Assembly (NCBI RefSeq): GCF_000015725.1 | Contig: NC_008825.1 | Coordinates: 2,666,001-2,730,000 of the forward strand | DNA length: 64,000 bases | Reading direction: 5' to 3' | Source: Methylibium petroleiphilum PM1 | GTDB lineage: Bacteria; Pseudomonadota; Gammaproteobacteria; Burkholderiales; Burkholderiaceae_C | Shown here: positions 10,000 through 18,527 of the stretch, in pieces | Layout: every line of letters starts with the position of its first letter | Position numbering within the stretch: position 1 is the stretch's first letter | The notes under the pieces: model-generated | Told to the model about the DNA's origin: nothing | The model's input: only the letters and a program-made list of their open reading frames with translations | Database searches by the model: none | Program-made: the position numbers and the translations under genes

Positions 10000-10088
10000 C
10001 AGTAGTCCTCGGCCTTCAGCAGGGCGTGCAGCAGGTAGACCAGCAGGCCGGCGGCGACCGCGCCGCCGAGCAGGTAGAGGCCGCTCAC
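9999..10088 (-). CDS. kdpF: KdpF, small lipid-like subunit of the K+ ATPase
   Basis: A 29-aa single-span hydrophobic peptide starting with GTG at 10088. The sequence [20 protein letters not shown], followed by ALLKAEDY, matches KdpF in length and in the C-terminal aL-x-AE(D/F) pattern. The stop overlaps the kdpA ATG (TGATG), and the start overlaps the stop of the preceding 30-aa ORF (GTGA). KdpF stabilises the KdpABC complex in the membrane. It is easily missed because of its size. Confidence 0.85.
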   Translation of the reverse strand: MSGLYLLGGAVAAGLLVYLLHALLKAEDY

Positions 10089-10177
10089 GACCAGTCTCCA
10101 AGCGAATCGCAGACCCGCACCAGCCCCGCGATCGCCACGACGAACAGGGCCAGCAGCCCCAGCATCACGACGTCCAT
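10085..10177 (-). CDS. Small membrane protein preceding kdpF (30 aa)
   Basis: This ORF encodes 30 residues: [20 protein letters not shown], then [10 protein letters not shown]. It has one transmembrane stretch (about residues 4-20) and a short polar tail with Arg and Cys. A strong ribosome-binding site (GGAGGTG, 10181-10187 on the plus strand as cacctcc) lies 4 nt before the ATG, better than that of kdpF. Its stop overlaps the kdpF start (GTGA), so it is the first cistron of the kdp operon. Small hydrophobic ORFs of this type occur upstream of kdpF in other bacteria as far as I recall, but no function is established. It may be a KdpFABC accessory peptide or a translational-coupling leader. 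Confidence 0.65.
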   Translation of the reverse strand: MDVVMLGLLALFVVAIAGLVRVCDSLGDWS

Positions 10178-10260
10178 GTGCACCTCCGGGCAACGATGAT
10201 TTCCATGCACGAGATGCTAGGAATCGCCGCCTCAGGACGGCGTACAAAGCTGCGCCGGGC

Positions 10261-10279
10261 GCATCAAGAAAGCGTAAAG
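10261..10279 (-). promoter_or_regulatory. Candidate KdpE-binding direct repeat upstream of the kdp operon
   Basis: On the minus strand this reads CTTTACGCTTTCTTGATGC, a T-rich imperfect direct repeat (TTTAxxCTTTxTTxA) about 84-102 bp upstream of the first kdp cistron. It resembles the T-rich KdpE site of E. coli kdpFABC in pattern, though only about 11 of 17 positions agree by eye. It stands out in an otherwise GC-rich 118-bp gap and is the only such block there. The core promoter itself is not clear. Confidence 0.35.
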
Positions 10280-10295
10280 ACGGGAGGCGCAGGCT

Positions 10296-11396
10296 TCAGA
10301 ACAGCGTCTGCTGCGCCGGATCGCCGGACGGCGGGCGGAAGCGGCTCGTGTCGAGCACCACGCGCTCGCGCACCAGGCCCTGTCGTGCCTCGGCCTTGCG
10401 CACGCGCTGGCGGATCAGGTCGGCCCACGGCCCGTCGCCCTTCATGCGGGTGGCGAAGTCGGCGTCGTAGTCCTTGCCGCCGCGCATCTCCCGCACCCGC
10501 GCCATCACGCGCGCCGCGCGCTCCGGCACGTGCTGCTCCAGCCACTGGCGAAACAGCGGCGCCACCTCCCAGGGCAGGCGCAGCACGGTGTAATGGATGG
10601 ACTTCGCCCCGGCCCGCGCGGCGGCCTCGACGAGGCGTTCGATCTCGGGCTCGTTGACGAAGGGGATGATGGGCGCCACGTTCACGCCCACCGGGACGCC
10701 GGCCTCGGCCAGTCGCTGCACCGCCTGCAGACGGCGCTGCGGCGAAGCGGCCCGCGGCTCGAGCCGGCGCGACAGGCCGGCATCGAGCGTGGTGACGCTG
10801 ATGAACACCATCGCCTGCCCGCGGCGTGCGGCCGGCGCGATGAGGTCGAGGTCGCGTTCGACGCCGGCCGACTTGGTGACGATGCTGAATGGGTGCTCGC
10901 AGGCGGTCAGCACCTCCAGCACCGCGCGGGTGAGGCGCAACCGCCGCTCGATGGGCTGGTAGGCGTCGGTGACCGAGCCGATGTTGATGGCGCTGGGCTG
11001 GTAGCCCGTCCGACCCAGCTCGGCGCGCAGTCGCTCGGCGGCATTGACCTTGGCGACCAGCCGGGTCTCGAAGTCCAGGCCGGGCGACAGGTTCAGGTAG
11101 CTGTGGGTCGGCCGCGCATAGCAGTAGCTGCAACCGTGCTCGCAGCCGCGGTAGGGGTTGATCGACAAACTGAAGGGAATGTCCGGCGAGTCGTTCGCGC
11201 TGAGCAGGGTCTTGACGCGCTCCTCGCTGACCTGGGTCACCGGCGGTGGCCGTTCGCCGTCATCGTCGGCGGCCGGTGATTCCCATCCATCGTCGACGGT
11301 CTCCCGCTCGTCGCGCTCATAGCGGTGAGCGATGCGCACGGCGATGCCGCGGCCCTTGATGGGGTCGGCCGGTGGCGCGGGTCGGATCGTGGCCAT
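10296..11396 (-). CDS. PA0069-family radical SAM protein (spore photoproduct lyase-like)
   Basis: A 366-aa protein (ATG at 11396; an in-frame GTG at 11405 would add three residues). The radical SAM cluster motif is CEHGCSYC in RGCEHGCSYCYARPTH, followed by an INIGSVTDAYQP region typical of the PA0069/Rv2578c group related to the SplB superfamily. These proteins are predicted to bind a [4Fe-4S] cluster and S-adenosylmethionine; the substrate is unknown. A consensus LexA operator sits immediately upstream (11410-11429), so expression is probably DNA-damage inducible. As I recall, PA0069 of Pseudomonas aeruginosa belongs to its LexA regulon, which fits a nucleic-acid repair role. That role is an inference. 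Confidence 0.85.
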   Translation of the reverse strand: MATIRPAPPADPIKGRGIAVRIAHRYERDERETVDDGWESPAADDDGERPPPVTQVSEERVKTLLSANDSPDIPFSLSINPYRGCEHGCSYCYARPTHSYLNLSPGLDFETRLVAKVNAAERLRAELGRTGYQPSAINIGSVTDAYQPIERRLRLTRAVLEVLTACEHPFSIVTKSAGVERDLDLIAPAARRGQAMVFISVTTLDAGLSRRLEPRAASPQRRLQAVQRLAEAGVPVGVNVAPIIPFVNEPEIERLVEAAARAGAKSIHYTVLRLPWEVAPLFRQWLEQHVPERAARVMARVREMRGGKDYDADFATRMKGDGPWADLIRQRVRKAEARQGLVRERVVLDTSRFRPPSGDPAQQTLF

Positions 11397-11409
11397 GAGG
11401 GCCACAGAA

Positions 11410-11429
11410 TACTGTATTTTTGTACAGTA
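11410..11429. promoter_or_regulatory. LexA (SOS) box
   Basis: The 20-bp sequence TACTGTATTTTTGTACAGTA has perfect TACTGTA/TACAGTA-type arms around an AT-rich centre. It matches the enterobacterial/betaproteobacterial LexA consensus TACTGT-N8-ACAGTA completely. It lies 5-14 bp before the start of the radical SAM gene (minus strand) and 10 bp past the neighbouring gene's... upstream boundary at 11440, so the radical SAM gene is the only sensible target. A -35-like TTGAGC lies just upstream on the minus strand (about 11436-11441), so bound LexA would block the promoter. Confidence 0.88.
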
Positions 11430-11439
11430 TTTCAGGAGC

Positions 11440-13920
11440 TCAAGCCAGCGCGCGCGCCTTCGCCCCGCTGGGCAGATCGAGCATCGTCGCAGTCCGTGCC
11501 TCGAACTCCGCGACCGGGAGGGCCGGCGCGAACAGGAAGCCCTGGATCTCGTCGCAGCCGGCGCGCTGCAGGAAATCGCGCTGCGCCATGGTCTCCACGC
11601 CCTCAGCGATCACGCGCAGCCGCAGTGCGCGCGCCACCTGGATCACCGCCTGCGCGATGCCGGCATCGCTCTCGTCGCCCGGCAGGCCCTTGATGAAGCT
11701 GCGATCGATCTTGAGCTTCCTGATCGGGAAGCGCTTCAGGTAGCCGAGACTCGAGTAGCCGGTGCCAAAGTCGTCGATCGCGAGCTGCACGCCGAGCCGG
11801 TCGAGCGCGCGCAGGCGCTGCAGGGCCTCGTCGGCATCGCGGATCAGGATCGACTCGGTCAGTTCGAGCTCGAGCCAGGTCGCCGGCAGTTTGGCCTCGG
11901 CGAGCGCCGTCGCCACGCGATCGACGAAGTCGGCCTGCTGGAACTGCAGCGCCGACACGTTCACCGACACCACCATCGAGCGGCCCTGCGCACGCCACAG
12001 CGCGGCCTGCCGCACCGCCTCGCGCAGCACCCATTCGCCCAGCGCGACGATGAAGCCGCTCTCCTCTGCCACCGGGATGAACTCGCCCGGCGACACGTCG
12101 CCGAGGCCCGGGTCGCGCCAGCGCAGCAGCGCCTCGGCACCCACCACCGCGTTCGAGGCGATGTCGATCTGCGGCTGGTAGTGCAACCGGAAGTCGCCGC
12201 GCTCCAGCGCCAGGCGCATGGAGTGGTCCAGCTTCATGCGCGCCAGCAGGTCGACGTTCATCTGAGGCTGGTAGAAGCGGAAGCCGGCACGGCCTCGCTC
12301 CTTCACGCGGTACATCGCGGCGTCGGCGTTCTTGATCAGATCGTCCATCGACTCGCCGTCGTTCGGGTACATCGCGATGCCGATGCTCGCGGTGACGCTG
12401 AAGCTCATGCCCTCCAGCGTGAAGGGTTGCCCCAGCACCTCGAGCACGCGCCGAGCAATGGCCTCGGCGCCGCGCGCGTCGGTCTGGTTCAGCAGCATCA
12501 CGAACTCGTCGCCACCCAGCCGCGCCACGGTGTCGATCTGACGCAGGCAGGTCTTCAGCCGTTCGGCCACCTCGACGAGCACGCGGTCGCCGAACACGTG
12601 ACCGAGCGAGTCGTTGATCTGCTTGAAGCGGTCCAGGTCGAGGAACAGCAGCGCGAACGGCGTCTGGTGGCGGTGCGACATCGCCAGCGCGAAGTCCAGG
12701 CGCTCGGCCAGCATCACGCGGTTGGGCAGGCCCGTCAGCGCATCGGTGAAGGCCAGCTCCTCGATGCGCTTCTGCGCCGCCACGGTTTCGGTCAGGTCCT
12801 TGAAGAAGCCGACGTGGCGCACGCCGGTCTCGCCCGGATCCGTGCCTTCCGCGGCCAGTCGCACCAGCGACACCTGCCCCGGCAGCGTGCTGCCGTCGGC
12901 ACGGCGATGCCACAGCTCGCCCTCCCATACGCCGCGGTGCGCAAGCTGCTCGCGCACCAGCTCGAACCAGGCGGTGTCGGCGTCGTCGGCGCCGGGCGGG
13001 TGCAGCAGGGCCTCGGTACGCAGGCCGACCAGTTGCTCGCGGCCAAGGCCGGTGATGCGCTCGCAGCTGGCATTGACGGCGGCGATGCGGTGCTCGCCGT
13101 CGGTCACGAAGATCGCGTCGAGGCTGGACTCGAACACCTGCGCGGCAAGTTGCAGGCGCGCGGCGCTGGCCAGTTGCTCGGTGATGTCACGGAACGAGCA
13201 GACCCGGCCGATCGGCTGGCCGCGGCCGTACTGCGGCAGCACCACGCGTTCGAGCACGCGTCCGGAGCGCAGGCGCAGCACGTCGCTGGCCCGCAGCAGC
13301 GGATCACGGTCCAGTTCGCCCATACGCTCGACGAAACGCTGCTCGTCGACGACATGGCCGCGCATCCATTCGAGGATCTGGCTGTCGTCGCGTTGTGTCA
13401 GCAGCTCGACCGGCATGTCCCACAGCTGCGCGAACAGCTGGTTGCAGCCGCGGATCGCGCCGTGCAGGTCGGTGACGAGGATGCCCTCGGCGGTCGACTC
13501 GAGCGTGGCGCGCAGCTCGGCCACCAGCTTCTCGAGCTCGTCCTCGGCCTGGCGCTGGGCGCTCTGGTCGCGCAGGCCGAGCACGAAGATCGCCTGACCG
13601 GGACGCATCCAGATGCGGTTGACGCGCCGCTCGACGGGGATCATGCGGCCGTCGGCATGGCGCACGAAGCTGTCCGAGTGGATCTGCGGGCCCTCGGCGG
13701 TGCCGACACCGGCCGCCATGTCCTCCCAGAAACACTCGTCCTCGGGCGTGGCCGACAGCTCGATCACCGGCCGACCGACCAGCGCCGACACCGGCTGGCC
13801 GAACAGGGCGGCCGCGGCCTCGTTGGCCGCGACGACGTGCAGCGTCAACGGCTCGACCAGGCAGACGGCCTCGAGCAGGCTGCCGATCAGCGGCTCCCAC
13901 ACGGGCGGGGGCGTCGTCAT
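11440..13920 (-). CDS. PAS-GGDEF-EAL c-di-GMP turnover protein
   Basis: An 826-aa cytoplasmic protein without obvious membrane segments. Three PAS-type sensory regions (about residues 10-115, 130-240 and 250-380) precede a GGDEF domain and an EAL domain. The GGDEF active site is intact (RLGGDEFVML), with an RxxD inhibitory-site motif (RQID) five residues before it. The EAL domain has EALLRW plus the DDFGTGYSS and AEGVET metal-site segments, so both synthase and phosphodiesterase activities are possible. The ATG at 13920 overlaps the stop of the upstream HD-GYP gene (ATGA). An ORF open to 14568 in this frame is antisense shadow of that gene. Confidence 0.93.
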   Translation of the reverse strand: MTTPPPVWEPLIGSLLEAVCLVEPLTLHVVAANEAAAALFGQPVSALVGRPVIELSATPEDECFWEDMAAGVGTAEGPQIHSDSFVRHADGRMIPVERRVNRIWMRPGQAIFVLGLRDQSAQRQAEDELEKLVAELRATLESTAEGILVTDLHGAIRGCNQLFAQLWDMPVELLTQRDDSQILEWMRGHVVDEQRFVERMGELDRDPLLRASDVLRLRSGRVLERVVLPQYGRGQPIGRVCSFRDITEQLASAARLQLAAQVFESSLDAIFVTDGEHRIAAVNASCERITGLGREQLVGLRTEALLHPPGADDADTAWFELVREQLAHRGVWEGELWHRRADGSTLPGQVSLVRLAAEGTDPGETGVRHVGFFKDLTETVAAQKRIEELAFTDALTGLPNRVMLAERLDFALAMSHRHQTPFALLFLDLDRFKQINDSLGHVFGDRVLVEVAERLKTCLRQIDTVARLGGDEFVMLLNQTDARGAEAIARRVLEVLGQPFTLEGMSFSVTASIGIAMYPNDGESMDDLIKNADAAMYRVKERGRAGFRFYQPQMNVDLLARMKLDHSMRLALERGDFRLHYQPQIDIASNAVVGAEALLRWRDPGLGDVSPGEFIPVAEESGFIVALGEWVLREAVRQAALWRAQGRSMVVSVNVSALQFQQADFVDRVATALAEAKLPATWLELELTESILIRDADEALQRLRALDRLGVQLAIDDFGTGYSSLGYLKRFPIRKLKIDRSFIKGLPGDESDAGIAQAVIQVARALRLRVIAEGVETMAQRDFLQRAGCDEIQGFLFAPALPVAEFEARTATMLDLPSGAKARALA

Positions 13921-15257
13921 GCGCTGCCCCGGCCGTCGAGCGCGCCGGTCTCGCGGGCGCGTTCGAAGAAGTAGCAGACGCGCGGTCGCGGCGACAGGTA
14001 GTCGAGCGTGGCGCGCGGCAGATGTTGCGGTTTCAGGCTGCGGCGGATGCCGAGCGTCGGCGTGGTCTCGAGGTTCAGCGGCACCGCCTCGTTGCGCGGC
14101 TGCTTGGGCTCGTGCACCAGCACGCAGGGCTTGAGCGGCCGGGCCGAGTTGACGGAGACGACCATGCCGTAACGGTCGTCGGTCAGCTGCACCACGGAGC
14201 CTGGCGGGTACACGCCCATCATCTTGACGAAGGCGCCGAACACCGCGCTGTCGAACTTGGCCTTCATCTGTCCGTACATCAGCGCCAGTGCCTCGTGCGG
14301 CGTGAGCGCCTGCGCCGGCGTGGCCGGGTTGCACAGGTTGTCGTAGCGATTCACCAGCGCGACGATCTTGGCCGCGGCGCTCATCCGATCGGCGCCGAGC
14401 TTGAGCGGAAAGCCGGTGCCATCGGCGTATTCGTGGTGCTGCGCGAGCACCAGCAGCGCGCCGGGCGACAGCGCCATCTTGCGGCCTAGCGTCACGCCGT
14501 GCGAGACATGCTCCTGGTAGAACTGCCGCTCGTGGCTGGACACACTGGGCGACAGCGGGTCGAGCCATCGCACGCGATCGGGCAGCTCGGTCTTGCCGAT
14601 GTCGTGCAGCATCGCACCGGTGCCCAGGTCGAACATCTCAGCCTTGCCGAGTTCCATCTGCTTGCCCAGCAGCAGCGAGATCACGGTGACGTTGATCGCG
14701 TGCATCGAGCCGCGGTCGCCCGCGCCCTCGTTGAGCAGGCGGATCGCCATTTCCTGGGCGCCGAGCACCTTGTCGAGGAAGCCGTTGACCTGCGCCTCGG
14801 TCTGTTCGCGCGCGGCCTGCGGCTGGCTGCTCGCCAGTTCGAAACTGCGCCTCAGCACGCGCCCTGCTTCGCTGTAGTGGCGTTCGGCCTGGGCCGCACA
14901 CGCCTGCTCGGCCAGCAGGGCCTCGCGGCGCAATCGGCGCTCAGCGGCTTCGGGCGTTTCCACCGGAACGACAGGCGCCGCGTCGGCGTCGGCAGCCGCA
15001 GCCGCCGGCGCCTCGACGCCAGCGACCTCGGCGCTCAGCACGCCCTCGCCCACCAGGCTCTGCAGCGTCGTGCTGTCGCTGCGCTGCGGCGAGATGCGCA
15101 CGCGGTCCAGGCCCAGCCCGCGCAGCGTCTCGAGCTGCTGCTCGGTCGAGATGCGGAAGTTGTTGAGCGGGAACGGGTGCTCCATCCACCCCAAGTCGAG
15201 GTGAACGTGGAGTCCGATCCGCAGCTTCCGAACGTCGATGGTGGGGCTGTCGTGCAT
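13917..15257 (-). CDS. HD-GYP domain c-di-GMP phosphodiesterase with DUF3391 N-terminus
   Basis: A 446-aa protein. The N-terminal ~80 residues (starting IDVRKLRIGLHVHLDLGW) are DUF3391-like. An Ala/Pro-rich linker follows, then an HD-GYP domain (about residues 165-390) with MLHDIGK and HHEYADGTGFP. The last motif has Phe instead of the usual Tyr of GYP. HD-GYP enzymes hydrolyse c-di-GMP to GMP or pGpG using a two- or three-iron centre. The gene is translationally coupled to a downstream GGDEF-EAL protein, so the operon probably tunes local c-di-GMP. Start ATG at 15257, divergent from the LysE-family gene. Confidence 0.9.
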   Translation of the reverse strand: MHDSPTIDVRKLRIGLHVHLDLGWMEHPFPLNNFRISTEQQLETLRGLGLDRVRISPQRSDSTTLQSLVGEGVLSAEVAGVEAPAAAAADADAAPVVPVETPEAAERRLRREALLAEQACAAQAERHYSEAGRVLRRSFELASSQPQAAREQTEAQVNGFLDKVLGAQEMAIRLLNEGAGDRGSMHAINVTVISLLLGKQMELGKAEMFDLGTGAMLHDIGKTELPDRVRWLDPLSPSVSSHERQFYQEHVSHGVTLGRKMALSPGALLVLAQHHEYADGTGFPLKLGADRMSAAAKIVALVNRYDNLCNPATPAQALTPHEALALMYGQMKAKFDSAVFGAFVKMMGVYPPGSVVQLTDDRYGMVVSVNSARPLKPCVLVHEPKQPRNEAVPLNLETTPTLGIRRSLKPQHLPRATLDYLSPRPRVCYFFERARETGALDGRGSA

Positions 15258-15375
15258 GAGGTTCTGGCCGGGGAATAGCCCTGGCGTGCCCCTTTTTCGG
15301 CACTTGCCGGCCTTCCTTGAGCGTCACAAACCCGGCCCCGCTAAAGTCCCGGGCTCGAACTCCTGCCGAGCCCCG

Positions 15376-16005
15376 ATGTCACTCACCGTCTGGTTGACCT
15401 TTTTCCTGGCCGCCTGGGCCATCAGCATCTCGCCGGGAGCCGGCGCGGTGGCGGCCATGAGCGCCGGCGCGCGCTACGGCTTCGTGCGCGGCTACTGCAT
15501 GACTTTCGGGCTGGTTCTGGGCATCCTGACCCAGGTGCTCGCGGTCGGCCTGGGCCTGGGCGCGCTGATCGCCACCTCGGCGACGGCTTTCGCAGTCATC
15601 AAGTGGCTGGGGGTCGCCTACCTGCTGTGGTTGGGAGTGCAGCAGTGGCGCGCCCCGGCGGTGCCGCTGGTGCAGGCGACTGCCGAGGCGGCCGTTCCGC
15701 GCATCGGCACGCTGGTGTTGCGCGGCTGGATGGTGAACGCCGTGAACCCGAAGGGCACCGTGTTCCTGCTGGCCGTCGTGCCGCAGTTCCTGGACCTGGC
15801 CGCGCCGCTGGCACCGCAGTACCTGGTGATCGCCGCGACGCTGGGCTTCACCGACCTGGTCGTGATGGCGGTCTACACCGCGCTGGCCGCCCGCGTGCTG
15901 CGGGCCCTGCAGGCGCCGCGGCAGATCCGCTGGATCAACCGCGTGTTCGGCAGCCTGTTCGTCGCGGCCGGCGCGCTGCTGGCGAGCTTCCGGCGCGGCG
16001 CCTGA
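15376..16005 (+). CDS. LysE/RhtB-family amino-acid exporter
   Basis: A 209-aa protein with about six transmembrane helices and the family N-terminal motif SPGAGAVAAMSAGARYGFVRGY near residues 19-40, written here in two parts: SPGAGAVAAM and SAGARYGFVRGY. The ATG at 15376 begins at the homologous MSLTVWLTFF; the frame is open upstream but non-homologous. RhtB/LysE proteins export amino acids or small related compounds by proton antiport. The actual substrate cannot be told. It is divergent from the HD-GYP gene and convergent with prpE. Confidence 0.88.
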   Translation: MSLTVWLTFFLAAWAISISPGAGAVAAMSAGARYGFVRGYCMTFGLVLGILTQVLAVGLGLGALIATSATAFAVIKWLGVAYLLWLGVQQWRAPAVPLVQATAEAAVPRIGTLVLRGWMVNAVNPKGTVFLLAVVPQFLDLAAPLAPQYLVIAATLGFTDLVVMAVYTALAARVLRALQAPRQIRWINRVFGSLFVAAGALLASFRRGA

Positions 16006-16029
16006 GGCGCGCGGCGCCCGCGCGCCCCC

Positions 16030-17925
16030 TCACTTCCCGAGCAACTCCCGGATGGCCTGCAGGGCCGTGGGATCCTCGATGGTGGTCAGGTCGCCCGGGT
16101 CGCGGCCCTCGGCCACCGCCTGCAGCGCACGGCGCAGCAGCTTGCCCGAGCGGGTCTTGGGCAGCAGCGTCACGAAGTGCACCCGCGCCGGCCTCGCCAC
16201 CGCCCCGAGCTGCTGGTCCACCGTCTTCATGATGTCGCCTTCGAGCTTCAGCCGCGCCTGCGGCTCCTCCAGCCCCCGCGCGTCCTTGGGCACCACGAAG
16301 GCCACCGCCACCTGACCCTTGAGCGGGTCGGCCACCCCGACCACCGCCACTTCGGCCACGTTGGCGTGGCTGGAGACGCTTTCCTCGATCTCTCGGGTGC
16401 CCAGCCGGTGCCCGGCGACGTTGATGACGTCGTCGGTGCGCCCGAGGATGTAGTAGTAGCCGTCTTCGTCCCGGATGCCCCAGTCGAAGCTGCTGTAGAC
16501 GCTCTGGCCGGGCACGCTTTTCCAGTAGGTGTTGACGAAGCGGTCGTCGTCGCGCCAGACGGTCTGCATGAAGCCGGGCGGCAGCGGGCCTTCGACCACG
16601 AGCACGCCTTTCTGGTGGGCGCCGTGCAGTTCTTCGCCGCTGGCGTCGTCGACGAGCTTGACCTTGTAGCCGTAGGTGGGGATGCCGGGGCTGCCGAACT
16701 TGCTGGGCTGGCGCTGCACGCCGTTGGCGATGCTGAGGATGGGCCAGCCGGATTCGGTCTGCCAGTAGTTGTCGACGATGGGCACGCCCAGGGCGTCGGC
16801 GATCCACTGGGCGGTGGGTTCGTCGAGCGGCTCTCCGGCCAGGAACAGGGCGCGCAGGCTGCTGAGGTCGTGTTTCTTGAGGGCCGCGGGGTCTTGTTTC
16901 TTGAGCACGCGCACGGCGGTGGGGGCGCTGAACATGGCGGTGACTTTGTATTTCTCGACCAGACTCCACCAGATGGCGGCGTCGGGGCGGATGGGCAGGC
17001 CTTCGTACATGATGGTGGCCATGCCGGCGAGGAGCGGGCCGTAGACGATGTAGCTGTGGCCGACGACCCAGCCGATGTCGCTGGTGGAGAAGTAGGTTTC
17101 GCCGGCGTTGCCGAGGTAGATGTGTTTCATGCTGGCGGCCAGCGCGACGGCGTAGCCGCCGGTGTCGCGCTGTACGCCCTTGGGGGTGCCGGTGGTGCCG
17201 CTGGTGTAGAGGGTGTAGCTGGGGTGGGTGGCGTCGACCCAGGTGCAGGGGACGCGGCTGTCGAGGTGGCGCGCCCTGAGGGTGGCGTAGTCGATGTCGC
17301 GGCCTTCGACGGGTTGGCTGGGGGCGAGGCCGCGGTCGACCATGAGGACGTGCCGGGGTTTGTTCTTGGCCAGGCGGATGGCTTCGTCGAGGAGGGGTTT
17401 GTAGGGGACGACTTTGCCGGCGCGGCTGCCGGCGTCGGCGCTGACGATGAGTTTGGGCTGGGCGTCGTCGATGCGGCTGGCGAGGCTGACGCTGGCGAAG
17501 CCGCCGAAGACGACGGAGTGGATGGCGCCGATGCGCACGCAGGCGAGCATGGCGAAGGCGGCCTCGGGGATCATGGGCATGTAGATGAGGACGCGGTCGC
17601 CCTGGCCGACGCCGAGTTCGACGAGGCCGGCGGCCATGCGTTCGACTTCGCGCTGGAGTTCGGCGTAGCTGTAGGTGCGTTCCTGACCGACTTCGGTGGA
17701 GACCCAGATGAGGGCGTTGTCGTCGGGGCGCCGGGCGGCGTGGCGGTCGACGGCGTTGTGGCAGAGGTTGGTCTGGCCGCCGACGAACCAGCGGGTGAAG
17801 GGCGGCCGGCTGTCGTCGAGCACTTCGTCGAACGGGCGGTGCCAGTCGATCAGCTCGGCCTGCTCGGCCCAGAAACCCTTCGGGTCTTCGATCGAGCGGC
17901 GGTAGAAGGTGGCGTAGTCGGTCAT
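16030..17925 (-). CDS. prpE: Propionyl-CoA synthetase (propionate-CoA ligase)
   Basis: A 631-aa AMP-forming acyl-CoA synthetase, close to the usual PrpE length. It contains the AMP-binding loop YTSGTTGTPKGVQRDTGG (near residue 240), the adenylate motif YWQTESGWPI, and the C-terminal acetylatable lysine in KTRSGKLLRRAL. N-terminal features (FYRRSIEDPKGFWAEQAELI, ending the first 25 residues) favour propionate over acetate enzymes. The ATG at 17925 begins at MTDYATF. It converts propionate, ATP and CoA to propionyl-CoA. A codon-use quirk was noticed: the 16550-17700 part has unusually many G-ending codons. Nearby AcuI-like reductase also yields propionyl-CoA. Confidence 0.9.
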   Translation of the reverse strand: MTDYATFYRRSIEDPKGFWAEQAELIDWHRPFDEVLDDSRPPFTRWFVGGQTNLCHNAVDRHAARRPDDNALIWVSTEVGQERTYSYAELQREVERMAAGLVELGVGQGDRVLIYMPMIPEAAFAMLACVRIGAIHSVVFGGFASVSLASRIDDAQPKLIVSADAGSRAGKVVPYKPLLDEAIRLAKNKPRHVLMVDRGLAPSQPVEGRDIDYATLRARHLDSRVPCTWVDATHPSYTLYTSGTTGTPKGVQRDTGGYAVALAASMKHIYLGNAGETYFSTSDIGWVVGHSYIVYGPLLAGMATIMYEGLPIRPDAAIWWSLVEKYKVTAMFSAPTAVRVLKKQDPAALKKHDLSSLRALFLAGEPLDEPTAQWIADALGVPIVDNYWQTESGWPILSIANGVQRQPSKFGSPGIPTYGYKVKLVDDASGEELHGAHQKGVLVVEGPLPPGFMQTVWRDDDRFVNTYWKSVPGQSVYSSFDWGIRDEDGYYYILGRTDDVINVAGHRLGTREIEESVSSHANVAEVAVVGVADPLKGQVAVAFVVPKDARGLEEPQARLKLEGDIMKTVDQQLGAVARPARVHFVTLLPKTRSGKLLRRALQAVAEGRDPGDLTTIEDPTALQAIRELLGK

Positions 17926-17966
17926 GCGCTTGTCTCCAGTGTTCTGTCTGTCTTCTTGTCGGGCGC

Positions 17967-18527
17967 TCAGGCGGCCGGGGTCTTCAGCAGCGCGAGCACG
18001 TCCTTGAACCGCGGATGGCGGCACGAATGCAGCCACTCGAATACGACCATCTCGGTGCTGACCACCCCCGCACCCGCCTCGCGCAGCCTCTGCATCGCGA
18101 GCGCGTGGTCCGAGACCTTACGCGATCCGCAGGCCGGCGCAACCACCCACACACGATGCCCGGCGCGCAGCAACCCCAACGCCGTCTGCAGCAGGCACAC
18201 ATGCGCCTCGCAGCCGGCCAGCACCACATCGCCCGTCGCGCCACCATCCGTCCGGATCAATTCCGACAGGCCATCGGCGCAGGCGTCGAAGTGCATTTTC
18301 GACAGGCTACTTTCGCAGAACTGACGCAGGCTCTCGACACTCGGTCCCAGCCCGGTCGGGTTCTGCTCGGTGCCGAGGGTGCGGATGCCCAGCAGTTGGG
18401 CGGCCCGAGCCAGCAGCGTCGCCTGCGCAAGCACCTCGTCGGCGTGGGCGATGGCCGGCATCAGCCGCTGCTGAAAGTCGACCAGCACCAGCGTGCTGCC
18501 GGGTGCGGACATCGCGTTCGTCATCAT
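17967..18527 (-). CDS. Isochorismatase-family hydrolase
   Basis: A 186-aa single-domain protein of the cysteine-hydrolase/isochorismatase fold with the expected triad Asp17 (in LVLVDFQ), Lys76 (in LSKMHF) and Cys110 (in GCEAHVC). Similar stand-alone proteins are often annotated YcaC-like hydrolases with unknown substrates. It overlaps the TetR gene by 4 bp (ATGA at 18524-18527), so it is downstream in the same leftward transcript. It follows prpE's start by 41 bp and may also be co-transcribed with prpE. Confidence 0.85.
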   Translation of the reverse strand: MMTNAMSAPGSTLVLVDFQQRLMPAIAHADEVLAQATLLARAAQLLGIRTLGTEQNPTGLGPSVESLRQFCESSLSKMHFDACADGLSELIRTDGGATGDVVLAGCEAHVCLLQTALGLLRAGHRVWVVAPACGSRKVSDHALAMQRLREAGAGVVSTEMVVFEWLHSCRHPRFKDVLALLKTPAA

